A stretch of DNA of 64,000 nucleotides from Bombyx mori (taxonomy: Eukaryota; Arthropoda; Insecta; Lepidoptera; Bombycidae). This document shows, piece by piece, positions 22,116 through 32,646 of this stretch; within the stretch, counting starts at the first letter, position 1; each line of letters opens with the position of its first letter. Location: assembly GCF_030269925.1 (NCBI RefSeq), contig NC_085131.1, forward strand, positions 2,246,001 through 2,310,000. The letters are read 5' to 3'. Both the position numbers and the translations under genes were made by a program. The notes below the pieces were generated by a model. That model was given only the letters and a program-made list of their open reading frames with translations, searched no databases and had not been told where the DNA came from.

Positions 22116-22503
22116 AGCAAAAAATAACACTGTTTTTCTTAACGCACAACGAGAAAATTCTGTATGGCCCAAAATAACTTCCAGCAGGAGTTAATGTGTT
22201 AAGAATCTACCAAATTAGATTTATCTCGGCACAGGTAACTCGACCTGTGTGTAAGGGATTCGAGAAATAATCCGTAATGGGAACGCAACGTCTTATAAAA
22301 ACGAGACTTATCATATTATTTAATTTGTAATCTCACAGAGATAGCATGTTTTTTGTTTGTAAGCAAAAACTCCACGACACATTAAAATTGGAACTGGTTT
22401 TTTTTCCTCATATAGGTAGTAGGTTCTGTTTGTGAGTCTGCAATTTATGCCGCGGAGCTTTTCGGTATCCGATCTGAAGATCAGAGCTACCGTGGTCTGA
22501 CAT

Positions 22504-22733
22504 CTTTTTTTTTATTGCATTGATGGGTGGACGAGTCACGGTCCACCTGGTGTTAACTGGTTACCAGAGCCCATAGACATCTACAAATGCCGCCACCCAC
22601 CTTGAGATGTGAGTTCTAAGGTCTCAAGTATAGTTACAACGGCTGCCCCGTGTTTCAAACCGAAACGCGTTACTGCTTCACAGCAGAAATATGGTACCCA
22701 CCCGTGCGGGCCCACAAGAGGTCCTACCAGTAA
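22504..22733 (-). mobile_element. Bm1-type SINE, 5'-truncated, diverged
   Basis: T-run then ttgcattgatgggtggacga and the usual blocks, ending gaggtcctaccag. Confidence 0.8.
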
Positions 22734-22902
22734 ACTTCAGCTGGCTGCGTTGTGTTGTCCATTGACTACGATAGCCATTTAAGATCAAGTGAGCCACTAA
22801 GCTTGTCTATAAATCTAGATAAATAAACAAAGCTTGTTTTCCATACTTTGTGATGCTTAACTGGCCTGTCTACGCTAAGACAGACAGACGGTTAAGAAAT
22901 AC

Positions 22903-23007
22903 GGTAGGCAGCGGCTTGGCTCTGCCCCTGGCATTGCTGAAGTCCATGGGCGACGGTAACCGTTCACGATCAGGTGGGCTGTATGCTCGCCTAAAAGGGC
23001 AATAAAT
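22903..23007 (+). mobile_element. LINE/SINE 3' tail
   Basis: gtaggcagcggcttggctct through gggcaataaat. A further diverged scrap of the same tail is at 23,040-23,105. Confidence 0.7.
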
Positions 23008-23314
23008 ATTAGGTTTTTTTAAATGCCTATATAGGTCACTAGTTTATGGATGTCGATAGCGAAGGTAATTACCATCAGGTGGGCCGTGTTTCCATCTGCC
23101 TACCAAATATAACGTGACCGAAATAAGTATTGTAGGTACTACGCAATAAGTTTGGTTCGTGAATTGAAAGTACCAGAAATGCGGCTCACACATTTTTATT
23201 GTAACAGCAAATGCTAGTTCTAGGACTAAGGCCCCATTAACCTAATCTATATTATATAGCCTTGTAACGTAAGCCTGTGAACAAAAGTTAACAATCGACG
23301 CACGATAAATTTAA
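23008..23314. other. Short unassigned stretch
   Basis: Contains only the tail scrap at 23,040-23,105 and otherwise nothing recognised; ends in the TAA duplication of the next element. Confidence 0.4.
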
Positions 23315-23676
23315 AGCCTTCGTCAAACAGAACGCGTACTTAGCGCCGCGTATTTAACGTCGCGCTCTTCTAATTGACTAGATGAGTCTAACGCTCCTTG
23401 ACGCAACGCATTCGCCAAATCATAGTGCCTTTCGATAGCAGTGTAAAAATTTAAAAGTATGAAGAAATCGAGTGATTCAGATGTGGCATTGTATAAGCAT
23501 GGGTATTTTCTAACTATTTATATCATTTTTTCGGGCATTATCTAGTATTTTAATACACATTCACTCGGACGCTAAAATAAAATTTGTACAAAATTACAAC
23601 GCCTGACGTCAAAGCGTCCTAACGCTGCGACAGAGCGCTGCGTACTTATAGCGCTGGGCCTCTGTTTGACGGCATG
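23315..23676. mobile_element. Left part of a Harbinger-like TIR element split by the Gypsy insertion
   Basis: Starts AGCCTTCGTCAAACAGAACG right after TAA (23,312-23,314). The inverted copy of the first 24 bases ends at 37,602 and is followed by TAA (37,603-37,605). Three-base TAA/TTA duplication with TIRs is typical of PIF/Harbinger elements and their MITEs. It is non-coding and contains repeated GCG-rich subterminal words (tagcgc, gcgctg). CATG at 23,673-23,676 is the duplicated target of the LTR element. Confidence 0.75.
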
Positions 23677-23965
23677 TGTAGGCTCATATTCCAAAGCCAG
23701 TAAATAAATACACAGGTTGCAATAGTTTACTTAATACTTCTTTATTTGTAACTCCACTTGTACAATCTTAGATATCTGCTCACTACTCAATACACTGATT
23801 TCTGTCTCGTTTTTTCAGACTACCGCCTTTTTTATTATGTCACGTCCCCACTACTGCCATTGCTCCCACTAACAGTGTTGCTATTTAACAATCCGATAAT
23901 TGCCTTAAGTTTAACATGATACATTTTATTATTTTTGTTTTAATTATTTTACAATAAACCTTACA
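23677..23965 (-). repeat. 3' LTR of the Gypsy element
   Basis: On the element strand it begins TGTAAGG and ends CCTACA (TG...CA). It contains an AAATAAAG polyadenylation-like signal near its end. By eye it is identical to the 5' LTR at 37,216-37,504. Confidence 0.85.
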
Positions 23966-24152
23966 TTCGACCATCCTGACAACATGTATGTCCCCATACA
24001 TGACCCAGGTGGTAACCTTATATTAGGCCAATATTTACCCAATTAGTCATCAGGTGTCCCTTCAAAGAAGTGTGCCTTTGTTGGTGCCAAATGAAATTTA
24101 ACAGTAAATTACAGACATATGTTAATTCCTTCAAAACAGACTTTTCATTTGT
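23966..24152 (-). other. 3' untranslated interior of the Gypsy element
   Basis: Lies between the 3' LTR and the minisatellite. I see no clear polypurine tract directly next to the LTR on the element strand. Confidence 0.5.
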
Positions 24153-26505
24153 TAAACTGCCTCAGCCAGTCAATTCTCAGTTGTGAAACTGCCTCAGCCA
24201 ATCAATTCTCAGTTGTGAAACTGCCTCAGCCAGTCAATTCTCAGTTGTGAAACTTCCTCGAGCCAGTCAATTCTCAGTTGTGAAACTTCCTCGAGCCAGT
24301 CAATTCTCAGTTGTGAAACTTCCTCGAGCCAGTCAATTCTCAGTTGTGAAACTTCCTCGAGCCAGTCAATTCTCAGTTGTGAAACTTCCTCGCACCAGTC
24401 GATTCTCAGTTGTGAAACTTCCTCGAGCCAGTCAATTCTCAGTTGTGAAACTTCCTCGAGCCAGTCAATTCTCAGTTGTGAAACTTCCTCGAGCCAGTCA
24501 ATTCTCAGTTGTGAAACTTCCTCGTACCAGTCGATTCTCAGTTGTGAAACTTCCTCGTACCAGTCGATTCTCAGTTGTGAAACTGCCACAGCCAGTCGAT
24601 TCTCAGTTGTGAAACTGCCTCAGCCAGTCAATTCTCAGTTGTGAAACTGCCTCAGCCAGTCAATTCTCAGTTGTGAAACTGCCTCAGCCAGTCAATTCTC
24701 AGTTGTGAAACTTCCTCGTACCAGTCGATTCTCAGTTGTGAAACTGCCACAGCCAGTCGATTCTCAGTTGTGAAACTGCCTCAGCCAGTCAATTCTCAGT
24801 TGTGAAACTGCCTCAGCCAGTCAATTCTCAGTTGTGAAACTTCCTCGTACCAGTAGATTCTCAGTTGTGAAACTTCCTCATACCAGTCGATTCTCAGTTG
24901 TGAAACTTCCTCGTACCAGTAGATTCTCAGTTGTGAAACTTCCTCATACCAGTCAATTCTCAGTTGTGAAACTTCCTCGTACCAGTCGATTCTCAGTTGT
25001 GAAACTTCCTCGTACCAGTCGATTCTCAGTTGTGAAACTGCCACAGCCAGTCGATTCTCAGTTGTGAAACTGCCTCAGCCAGTCAATTCTCAGTTGTGAA
25101 ACTGCCTCAGCCAGTCAATTCTCAGTTGTGAAACTGCCTCAGCCAGTCAATTCTCAGTTGTGAAACTGCCTCAGCCAGTCAATTCTCAGTTGTGAAACTG
25201 CCTCAGCCAGTCGATTCTCAGTTGTGAAACTGCCTCAGCCAGTCGATTCTCAGTTGTGAAACTTCCTCGTACCAGTCGATTCTCAGTTGTGAAACTGCCT
25301 CAGCCAGTCAATTCTCAGTTGTGAAACTGCCTCAGCCAGTCAATTCTCAGTTGTGAAACTTCCTCGTACCAGTAGATTCTCAGTTGTGAAACTTCCTCGT
25401 ACCAGTAGATTCTCAGTTGTGAAACTTCCTCGTACCAGTAGATTCTCAGTTGTGAAACTTCCTCATACCAGTCGATTCTCAGTTGTGAAACTTCCTCGTA
25501 CCAGTCGATTCTCAGTTGTGAGACTTTCTCGTACCAGTAGATTCTCAGTTGTGAAACTTCCTCGTACCAGTCGATTCTCAGTTGTGAAACTTCCTCGTAC
25601 CAGTCGATTCTCAGTTGTGAAACTTCCTCGTACCAGTCGATTCTCAGTTGTGAAACTTCCTCGTACCAGTAGATTCTCAGTTGTGAAACTTCCTCATACC
25701 AGTCGATTCTCAGTTGTGAAACTTCCTCGTACCAGTCGATTCTCAGTTGTGAGACTTTCTCGTACCAGTCGATTCTCAGTTGTGAAACTTCCTCGTACCA
25801 GTCGATTCTCAGTTGTGAGACTTTCTCGTACCAGTCGATTCTCAGTTGTGAAACTTCCTCGTACCAGTCGATTCTCAGTTGTGAAACTTCCTCGTACCAG
25901 TAGATTCTCAGTTGTGAAACTTCCTCGTACCAGTAGATTCTCAGTTGTGAGACTTTCTCGTACCAGTCGATTCTCAGTTGTGAAACTTCCTCGTACCAGT
26001 CGATTCTCAGTTGTGAAACTTCCTCGTACCAGTCGATTCTCAGTTGTGAAACTTCCTCGTACCAGTAGATTCTCAGTTGTGAAACTTCCTCATACCAGTC
26101 GATTCTCAGTTGTGAAACTTCCTCGTACCAGTCGATTCTCAGTTGTGAGACTTTCTCGTACCAGTCGATTCTCAGTTGTGAAACTTCCTCGTACCAGTCG
26201 ATTCTCAGTTGTGAGACTTTCTCGTACCAGTCGATTCTCAGTTGTGAAACTTCCTCGTACCAGTCGATTCTCAGTTGTGAGACTTTCTCGTACCAGTCGA
26301 TTCTCAGTTGTGAAACTTCCTCGTACTAGTCGATTCTCAGTTGTGAAACTTCCTCGTACCAGTAGATTCTCAGTTGTGAAACTTCCTCGTACCAGTAGAT
26401 TCTCAGTTGTGAAACTTCCTCGTACCAGTAGATTCTCCGTTGTGAAACTCCTTCGAACCAGTTAATTCTCAATTGTGAAATTCCTTCGAACTAGTCAATT
26501 CTCAA
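24153..26505. repeat. 33-bp minisatellite, about 70 units
   Basis: Head-to-tail units around ccagtcgattctcagttgtg. At least four unit types are visible: a 32-bp form with gcctcagccagtcaa; 33-bp forms with ttcctcgagccagtcaa and ttcctcgtaccagtcga; and a gagactttctcgtacc variant. The 32-bp form dominates near 24.15-24.2 and 25.05-25.35 kb; the cgtacc form dominates 25.35-26.45 kb, where the gagactttc variant recurs at intervals. Because 33 is a multiple of three, frames stay open on both strands (for example 25,353-26,465). The minus strand, which is the element strand, repeats SQLRIDWYEEV. Coding use is unproven. Confidence 0.95.
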
Positions 26506-26935
26506 TGACTTTAAACACACTAGACCAATCAATTGCAAGGACTTCGTGAAATAAAATATAACAAACTGAACCAATCAATTCTCAGCTGTAGTATTTCTTG
26601 TTTTGCTTTGAACCAATCAATTCTCAAGAACTTTATGAAATAGTACCAACTGAACCAATCAATTCTCAGCTGTAGCATTTCTTGTTTTGCCTTGAACCAT
26701 TCAATTCTTAAGGACTTCATGAAATATAAGTAACTGAACCAATCAATTCTCAGCTATAGTATTTCTTGTTTGCCTTGTAGGTACCAATTAATTCTCAAGG
26801 ACTTTATGAAATACACAAACTGAACCAATCAATTCTCAGCTGTAGTATTTCCTATTTTGCCTTGAATCAATCTATTCTCAAGGACTTTCTGGTCAAGGTG
26901 CGAACCAATCCATTCTCGCTCCTGACCTGTAAATA
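26506..26935. repeat. Diverged border of the minisatellite with longer units
   Basis: Units of about 90 bp alternate two spacers (ctgtagtatttcttgttttgcct and aggactttatgaaata) around the core aaccaatcaattctca, the ancestral form of the 33-bp core. On the minus strand this gives LRIDWF repeats at 26,529-26,720. The gradient from diverged border to uniform centre is typical of arrays that expand from the middle. Confidence 0.85.
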
Positions 26936-27099
26936 AAATAATACTGCAGCATAATTTCTTTATCAAATTAATTGTATACATAATAACAATTTAAGCATAA
27001 TAATAATATGTTTATGTACATATATTAACTGATAAATACTGATATCTTAGTAATATATTCTAGACTATAATCGATCATTACTAATACTATTATTCAGTG

Positions 27100-28060
27100 T
27101 CGGTTGCATCGTGATCAGTATCAAGTTCATTGATAAGAAGATCAAGTGACGCGATATGTATCCATTGCTGCATACGATCGTATGCAAAAGTAGTTTTGCG
27201 CTTATTTTTCATCCCTTAAAATCCAGGGATCGTTTATCCTATAATGATCATCACCTAGCACTTAAGGTTCTTGAAAGGGCCTTCGCAGTAGGGCACAAGC
27301 TTTGTGCCTTTTAAAAGAAGATTTTAATAGTTTCAAGAGTTCTCCCTTGTTCTAATTTCGAGCCGGTTTCCTATTCCTATCGTAATAATGTTTTGTTTTC
27401 TATCCTTTCCTTAACTTGTTTCTGTATAGAAATAAGATCAGTCAGTCTCTCTAGGCACTCTTCGTTTAAGGCCGGATTAATTTCACTATTCATTTTCATA
27501 CCGAACATGACTTCCATTGTTGTCCTATCAGTAGTCTTCTGTACAGTATTACTTAAACCCCATTTATTATTCCTAACTTCTTATTCCAATCCTTCTCATC
27601 GCTTTTAAATTTTGTGCAGTTAATGAATCTAAAATCATGCAGTTATACCATTTGTGATCGTGGACTAGAATTTAAAATTTGTTAGATACCTTTATTAAGA
27701 CAAAATTTCTTGAATAGTTGAGATGTGAAAAAACTTTCCTTATCACTAACGTGCCTATCTGGGTCACTGAAAGTATAAAATATCTCTTCAAGCATATAAT
27801 GACGTTCTGCACCTTCGTGCACAGATTTAATAAATACAAACTTTGTAAAGGAACCTGCTATAACCAAAATGTACGTATAGCCCCGTTTTGACCTTATGAA
27901 GAACCCAACATGATCAAGGTGAAACGTGTGAAAAGGAATGTCTAACTTCAAAATAGGATGTAACAATCCTTGCCGTGCATGCGATGTATGCCTCGCGTAA
28001 GCGTACTCAATACACGCGCTTACGCAAAAAGAGTCATTTTCACAAACCAATAATTCCGCC
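27100..28060 (-). pseudogene. Gypsy integrase remnant
   Basis: The open part 27,682-28,050 reads GLLHPILKLDIPFHTFHLDH, then SKRGYTYILVIAGSFTKFVF, and ends DPDRHVSDKESFFTSQLFKKF. This matches the Gypsy integrase core, including the first two catalytic aspartates (LDH and the SD before the FTS block). The expected third acidic residue and surrounding region fall after a break. Downstream scraps (TTDRTTMEVMFGM, RYNRNRKPARN) are the usual C-terminal part in other frames. The enzyme would join element DNA to the genome; here it is broken. Confidence 0.8.
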
Positions 28061-28214
28061 TAATTCTTCTATTTCGTCATGGTTCAACTTACAATTTTGC
28101 CATTGAGTACCTTTTAGTACCACCCATCCAACATCTTGTTAAACTTTGTTTAAATACCTAAAAAAAGCTTATTATTGCGAATGATAAAGCAGTCCTTAAT
28201 ATATTGAAGTTCCT

Positions 28215-28508
28215 TAGTGTCTATTTTATTGAAAGTAAATAAATATAAATAAATATTTTACTAACAATTACGCCACGCTAACTGGTCCCGTGATAAATTC
28301 GCAAAGAACTTGTGTTATAGGTACCAGATATCGGAAACAAATGCAAGATTCCTATTATACACATACACACATTTAATATACATCCATAACACTGGAAAAT
28401 ACATTCATATTTATCATACAAATATCCTCCCTTGGCGGGACTCGAACCCGCGACCCCCCAGTGCAGTGACCATGTCACTTACCACTACACCAGACGGACG
28501 TTATATAA
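28215..28508 (-). mobile_element. tRNA-derived SINE (not Bm1) inside the Gypsy element
   Basis: On the minus strand the head has tctggtgtagtggtaag (A-box-like) and gcgggttcgagtcccgc (perfect B box within a 5-bp T-stem). It is followed by a ~200-bp body and the tail cgggaccagttagcgtggcg with atttatttat. The sequence cannot form a paired acceptor stem, so it is a SINE head and not a working tRNA gene. It separates the integrase and RNase H remnants. Confidence 0.7.
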
Positions 28509-28605
28509 AGTATAATATATAAAGTATGTCTCGATTCTACCTAAGTCCGCGTCACCTAACTGAAGAGTTAATAACCAGTCTTCATCATTAATGGTTAAAC
28601 AGTCG

Positions 28606-28630
28606 GTGTGTGTGTGTGTGTGTGTGTGCG
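28606..28630 (+). repeat. (TG)n microsatellite
   Basis: About twelve TG dinucleotides in the decayed pol region. Confidence 0.9.
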
Positions 28631-28639
28631 CAATAGTTA

Positions 28640-29480
28640 AATTATTTTCTTCCGGGACAGGATTACGCGACATTGCATCGACGTGTGCCGTTCTGGTCCC
28701 TGCCCTATACTTAACTCACAGCTAAAATCTTGAATCAAGAGCCACCATCTAGCGATCCGAGGAATTAGATCTCTTTTTGAAAGGTAGAACGTAATGCACT
28801 ACAATCAGTCGCGATCTTGAATGCCTTCCTTAGTAAATAAGCCCTAAACTTCCTGAGTGAACACATAACAGCTAATGTCTCTAGTTCATATGAATGGATA
28901 ACCCTTTCTTCTGGAGAAGTTTGACGACTGTAGAATGCTACTGGTTGGAATTTCCTGGAATACGCTGTAATAGAATTCCTCCAACTCCTAATTTGCTAGC
29001 ATCTGAATGAAGCTCATGTTCTGCGTTTGGATTAAGACCGGCCTATCAACGAGACTTTCTCAGTTCTAGAAACGCATGTTCCTGTGCCTGCGAACATTCC
29101 CAGACATTAAGTTTGTTCAGGGGGTGTGCGACCAACGCAAAACTTCAGACCGTGTAAGTTTCCAGGACGCGGAAAGTCAATGACGTACTGTATTTTAGTC
29201 GTACCTGGCTTAACGCCTTCCGCACTAACCTCACAACCAAATATTCGATGTTGTTCTGCAAGAAACTACACTTTGCAAGGCTTAATGTCAACTTCTAACC
29301 TGTCTAGACATTGTTTTGTGGATTCTCCTTTTTCTTACGTAGGTACTAAAATTATTGGACTCACAAATTCTGATGTAGATTCCCTAAGTATGCCAGCCTC
29401 CAACACCTCATTTACCCTTCCGAGTGCCTTATCCTTCTCAGAATTTATCTCGCTCAGTGACTGCTGTACCAAGTAATAAC
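28640..29480 (-). pseudogene. Gypsy reverse transcriptase/RNase H remnant with RT core deleted
   Basis: From 29,480 downward the reading gives VNEVLEAGILRESTSEFVSP and ILVP. It then jumps within a few tens of bases to CLDRLEVDIKPCKV and FGCEVSAEGVKPGTTKIQYV, the end of the RT. The block that should hold the catalytic aspartates (YxDD) is therefore missing around 29,320-29,345. The RNase H part follows: PVAFYSRQTSPEERVIHSYE and LAVMCSLRKFRAYLL. Stops and frame changes are frequent. Confidence 0.75.
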
Positions 29481-29489
29481 TAGTTCTTA

Positions 29490-30510
29490 TCAATTAAGTT
29501 ATCACTCATTACCTTATGGGCCTGATTCGAAACTATCGGTGAGAATTATTTAGTTAATCTATTTATAACCTTAATCGCTTCGGTTCGAAAAATTATATTA
29601 TTTTCGTGTAATAGCGTGTAATAGGCAGCGTATTGATACTGGTGTGACAGTCGCATATAACTGCCCATTTTTTAACTAGGTAAATGCCTCCACTAATAAT
29701 GGCTTCGTTGTTTAATTTTGCCACTAATCTATTAGTTATGAACACATAACCCATATGCTGTACTAATACACAATATAACGCTGACACTTCCGAATAGCTA
29801 GCTGAAGGTGACTTAGTATTTTTATTATTTTCCTCGAACAAACAGCAATTCAGAATCTACATTTAAAAACCTCAAAGTAGTTGAATCTTTATAAAAACTA
29901 GCTGACCCGGCATGCTTTGTAGTGCCTCAATCGATAAATAAAAGACCTAAACTTTTGTATAAAATAAACTTAAAACAACCAACGTCCGTCCGACGGGGGA
30001 CATATCAAAGGAAAAACAAAATTGTTATTTTTATTTAATTCCGAGCATTTCTATATTTATCTACCTTTTAAACCTTCCCTGGACTTCCACAAATAATTCA
30101 AGACCAAAATTAGCCAAATCAGTCCAGCCGTTCTCGAGTTTTAGTGTGACTAACGAACAGCAATTCATAGAGATTATATGAGGTTGTTTAGTAAAAGATT
30201 TACCAATTGACAAAGACTCATCTAACAGCTGATCATAAATTAATCTACAAATCACTAGCACGAACGCCATTAATCTCGAGATGTTGTTGATGAAGTTTGC
30301 TCCCGGGTAACTTTGTTAGCTTATTACCAAAGCCTTTCATGATGGTTGGTATATTGTCATGAATTTGCCTAATCTGTGCGCTATAGATATTATAAGGAGG
30401 GTCATTTCAAAATCCACGAGCGACTCAAAGACCATACCGTTAATATAAACTTTCTTTTCAGAACTTGATTCGCTGTCAGAGGCATTTTTATTTTTTCAAA
30501 TGCGATCGTT
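29490..30510 (-). pseudogene. Gypsy gag end/protease/linker remnant, split by a Helitron
   Basis: At 30,480-30,410 the minus strand reads SDSESSSEKKVYINGMVFES and LVDFEM, which aligns with the start of a Gypsy aspartic protease, where LVDTGS would be expected; the active-site T-G-S is lost. Further down come GFGNKLTKLPGS and, beyond the Helitron, LRFLNVDSELL, SASYSEVSALYCVL and AVICDCHTSINTLPITRYYT. These are the protease-RT linker. Several stops. Confidence 0.6.
29898..30173 (-). mobile_element. Non-autonomous Helitron, family B, inside the Gypsy element
   Basis: ctagctgacccggcatgctt at the 3' end and a TC-type 5' terminus before T at 30,174. The interior words are as in the other family B copies, including the ccgtccgacgggggacat hairpin region. 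It interrupts the protease/linker remnant. Confidence 0.8.
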
Positions 30511-30613
30511 GTTGATCGTTATCCGTGTCCCTATAACTCATTAGAAACTGTAAAAGCCTTTCTGGAAGAGAGCAGCGCAAAGCTAAGGCACTAGACTTCA
30601 TAGTCCTGTCACT

Positions 30614-31020
30614 GATTCCGATAGAGGCACCCGTCACGCGCGGACGTGCTCATCGACCACTCGATCGCCCGGCCTTTGTTCGCCCGGCTTTTGTTAGCCC
30701 GGCCATTGTTCGCGCGGCCTGTGTTCGTGGTACATCTGCCGACTAAGTGCTCTTCCTGGAAGTTTTTATTTGTTTTGTTTCCTTTTGTTATTTCTGTGTT
30801 CGTGGTACATCTGCCGACAAACTGTCTTCCTGGAAGTGTTTAATTGTTTTGTTTCTTTTTGTTATTTCCGTTTTGTTGTGATTTTTCTTTGTCCTGCAGT
30901 AATCGTGCCGCATCGCCACCTGTGTTCAATAGAACCGCTCAGGTCCGAGAAGTTGGGGCCTCGCCGCAAGGCGAGTGTTTTCTAAGACCCAGGGTAGCCC
31001 CACCTGGGCACGTAGACATC
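30614..31020 (+). promoter_or_regulatory. LINE 5' UTR with two nested tandem-repeat blocks
   Basis: Four 15-bp units of the type cccggcctttgttcg occupy 30,668-30,727. They are followed by two 75-bp units starting gtgttcgtggtacatctgcc (30,721-30,795 and 30,796-30,871). Jockey-type LINEs carry an internal Pol II promoter in the first bases of the transcript; by position this region should include it. No TATA box is obvious. Confidence 0.65.
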
Positions 31021-32643
31021 ATGGACGCTGTATTTGCGGAATTTCTCCGGCTTCGCTACCCAAAGCTCACTTCCGAGTTTCAGGCCTTCAAGGCCGATCA
31101 CACTGCGAGCCCTCTCGTGGACTCCACCGAGCTCGCTGCTCCTGCGTCGCCTGTACCTGCGTGCAAAGCTTCTGCATCGAGCACCGCAGCCTCCGTCGTG
31201 CCTGCCGCTCCCGCGTCGCCTATACTGGCGAGTAAAACTGCTGCGTCGTCCGCCGTGGTCACCGTTCCAGCAGCGCGATCATCCGCGGCCTCCGTCGCGC
31301 CGTCCAAAACGCCTACTCGTAGGTCACCTGCGCCCGCCTCCTCGTCCTCCGACTCTGACTCGGAGATGGAGGTCGACCTCGCTCCCGCCTCATCGACGGA
31401 TGGATTCACCCTGGTGCAAAAGGGTAAGAAGCGTGCCGCGGAGTCTCGAGCTCCCGCGGCCGCTAAAATTAGCAAAGCCGCGAACGCGTCGCGCCCCCGC
31501 CCTCAGACTCCCGTTGCGCCTCCAGCCCGTGCCACTCCGTCGCCGCGTCCGGTGGCACAAAATAAAGCCCAGACCCCTCCCCCGGTAATCCTTCAAGAGA
31601 AGGCAGCTTGGGAACGAGTTTCCCTGGCCCTTAAGGCCAAAAATATCAATTTTACGAATGCCCGTAACCTCGCGAACGGCATTCAAATTAAGGTTCGAAC
31701 ATCCGACGACCATAGGGCCCTCTCTTCTTACCTCCGTAAGGAGCGTATAAGTTTCCACACATATACGCTCCAGGAGGAGCGCGAACTCCGTGCCGTTATA
31801 CGTGGCATCCCTAAAGAGTTGGATGCCGAGCTCGTCAAGGCCGACCTTCTCGAACAAGGCCTACCGGTTAACTCCGTACACCGCATGCACACAGGCCGCG
31901 GAAGGGAGCCATATAATATGGTTCTCGTCGCCCTCCAGCCTACCCCCGAGGGTAAGCAAATATTCAACATCCGAACGGTCTGTAGCCTTTCCGGAATCGC
32001 AGTCGAAACCCCACACAAGAAAGGCACACCTAGCCAGTGCCATAACTGCCAATTATACGGGCATTCTTCCCGTAACTGTCACGCGCGCCCCCGATGCGTC
32101 AAGTGCTTAGGCGATCACGCCACGGCCCTATGCACTCGCGATCAAAAAACCGCGACAGAACCGCCTAGCTGCGTCCTGTGTCGAACACAGGGTCACCCCG
32201 CAAATTACCGCGGATGCCCCCGAGCCCCGAAAATAAATCGCCGCGTCGCCCGCCAAAACCGCCTCCGAGCTTCCGGCCCAGACATCAAAGCCTCGGCACC
32301 CTCTGTGTCGCAGGCTAAGCCAGCGTTCGTTCCGGCGCCGGTGCCCAGTGTCTCGGCCTGGGCGAAACCGCTGCCGTACATGAACACGGCTACAACTCCC
32401 TCCTCCGCGATTCGTCCCGCCCCCGCGACTCGTCCCTCTCCCGCGACTTGCCCTCCGACCGCGTCCGACAATCTCGCTTTAGCGATCGACTTCTTTCAGT
32501 CGATCAACTTTGAGCGCGTTAACGCTTTGGGCGACGCCATTCGCTCTGCCTCCACTGCACAACACTTTATCGCCGTTGTGCAAGAATACGCCGACGTATA
32601 CGCGTCATTAAATACGTACGTCCTCCCCTCACTCCGCCGGTAA
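31021..32643 (+). CDS. Jockey LINE ORF1: nucleic-acid-binding Gag-like protein, intact
   Basis: 540 residues from ATG 31,021; the frame is open back to 30,844, but the sequence before this ATG reads as leader, and MDAVFAEFLRLRYPKL looks like a real N-terminus. Residues about 30-215 are rich in A, P, S and basic residues. About 225-320 resembles the RRM-like/PRE_C2HC region of jockey ORF1 (RAVIRGIPKELDAELVKADL). Three CCHC knuckles lie at about 340-353, 359-371 and 384-399, followed by a low-complexity stretch and the C-terminus. The protein is expected to coat element RNA and carry it to the nucleus. The stop TAA is three bases before the ORF2 ATG, so ORF2 is probably made by reinitiation. 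Confidence 0.92.
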   Translation: MDAVFAEFLRLRYPKLTSEFQAFKADHTASPLVDSTELAAPASPVPACKASASSTAASVVPAAPASPILASKTAASSAVVTVPAARSSAASVAPSKTPTRRSPAPASSSSDSDSEMEVDLAPASSTDGFTLVQKGKKRAAESRAPAAAKISKAANASRPRPQTPVAPPARATPSPRPVAQNKAQTPPPVILQEKAAWERVSLALKAKNINFTNARNLANGIQIKVRTSDDHRALSSYLRKERISFHTYTLQEERELRAVIRGIPKELDAELVKADLLEQGLPVNSVHRMHTGRGREPYNMVLVALQPTPEGKQIFNIRTVCSLSGIAVETPHKKGTPSQCHNCQLYGHSSRNCHARPRCVKCLGDHATALCTRDQKTATEPPSCVLCRTQGHPANYRGCPRAPKINRRVARQNRLRASGPDIKASAPSVSQAKPAFVPAPVPSVSAWAKPLPYMNTATTPSSAIRPAPATRPSPATCPPTASDNLALAIDFFQSINFERVNALGDAIRSASTAQHFIAVVQEYADVYASLNTYVLPSLRR

Positions 32644-32646
32644 TCA

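Noticed and set aside
25353..26465. 370-codon open frame on the plus strand
   Set aside because: It is a by-product of a 33-bp tandem unit without stops in that frame; the opposite strand is open too and there is no non-repetitive flank.
24153..26505. CRISPR-like array of regular repeats
   Set aside because: Units are contiguous with no unique spacers, and the setting is an insect genome inside an LTR element.
28430..28508. Functional tRNA gene on the minus strand
   Set aside because: B box and T-stem are perfect but the acceptor ends do not pair, and the sequence continues into a SINE body.
29126..29476. 116-codon frame on the plus strand
   Set aside because: Antisense to the decayed Gypsy RT; the minus strand carries the recognisable motifs.
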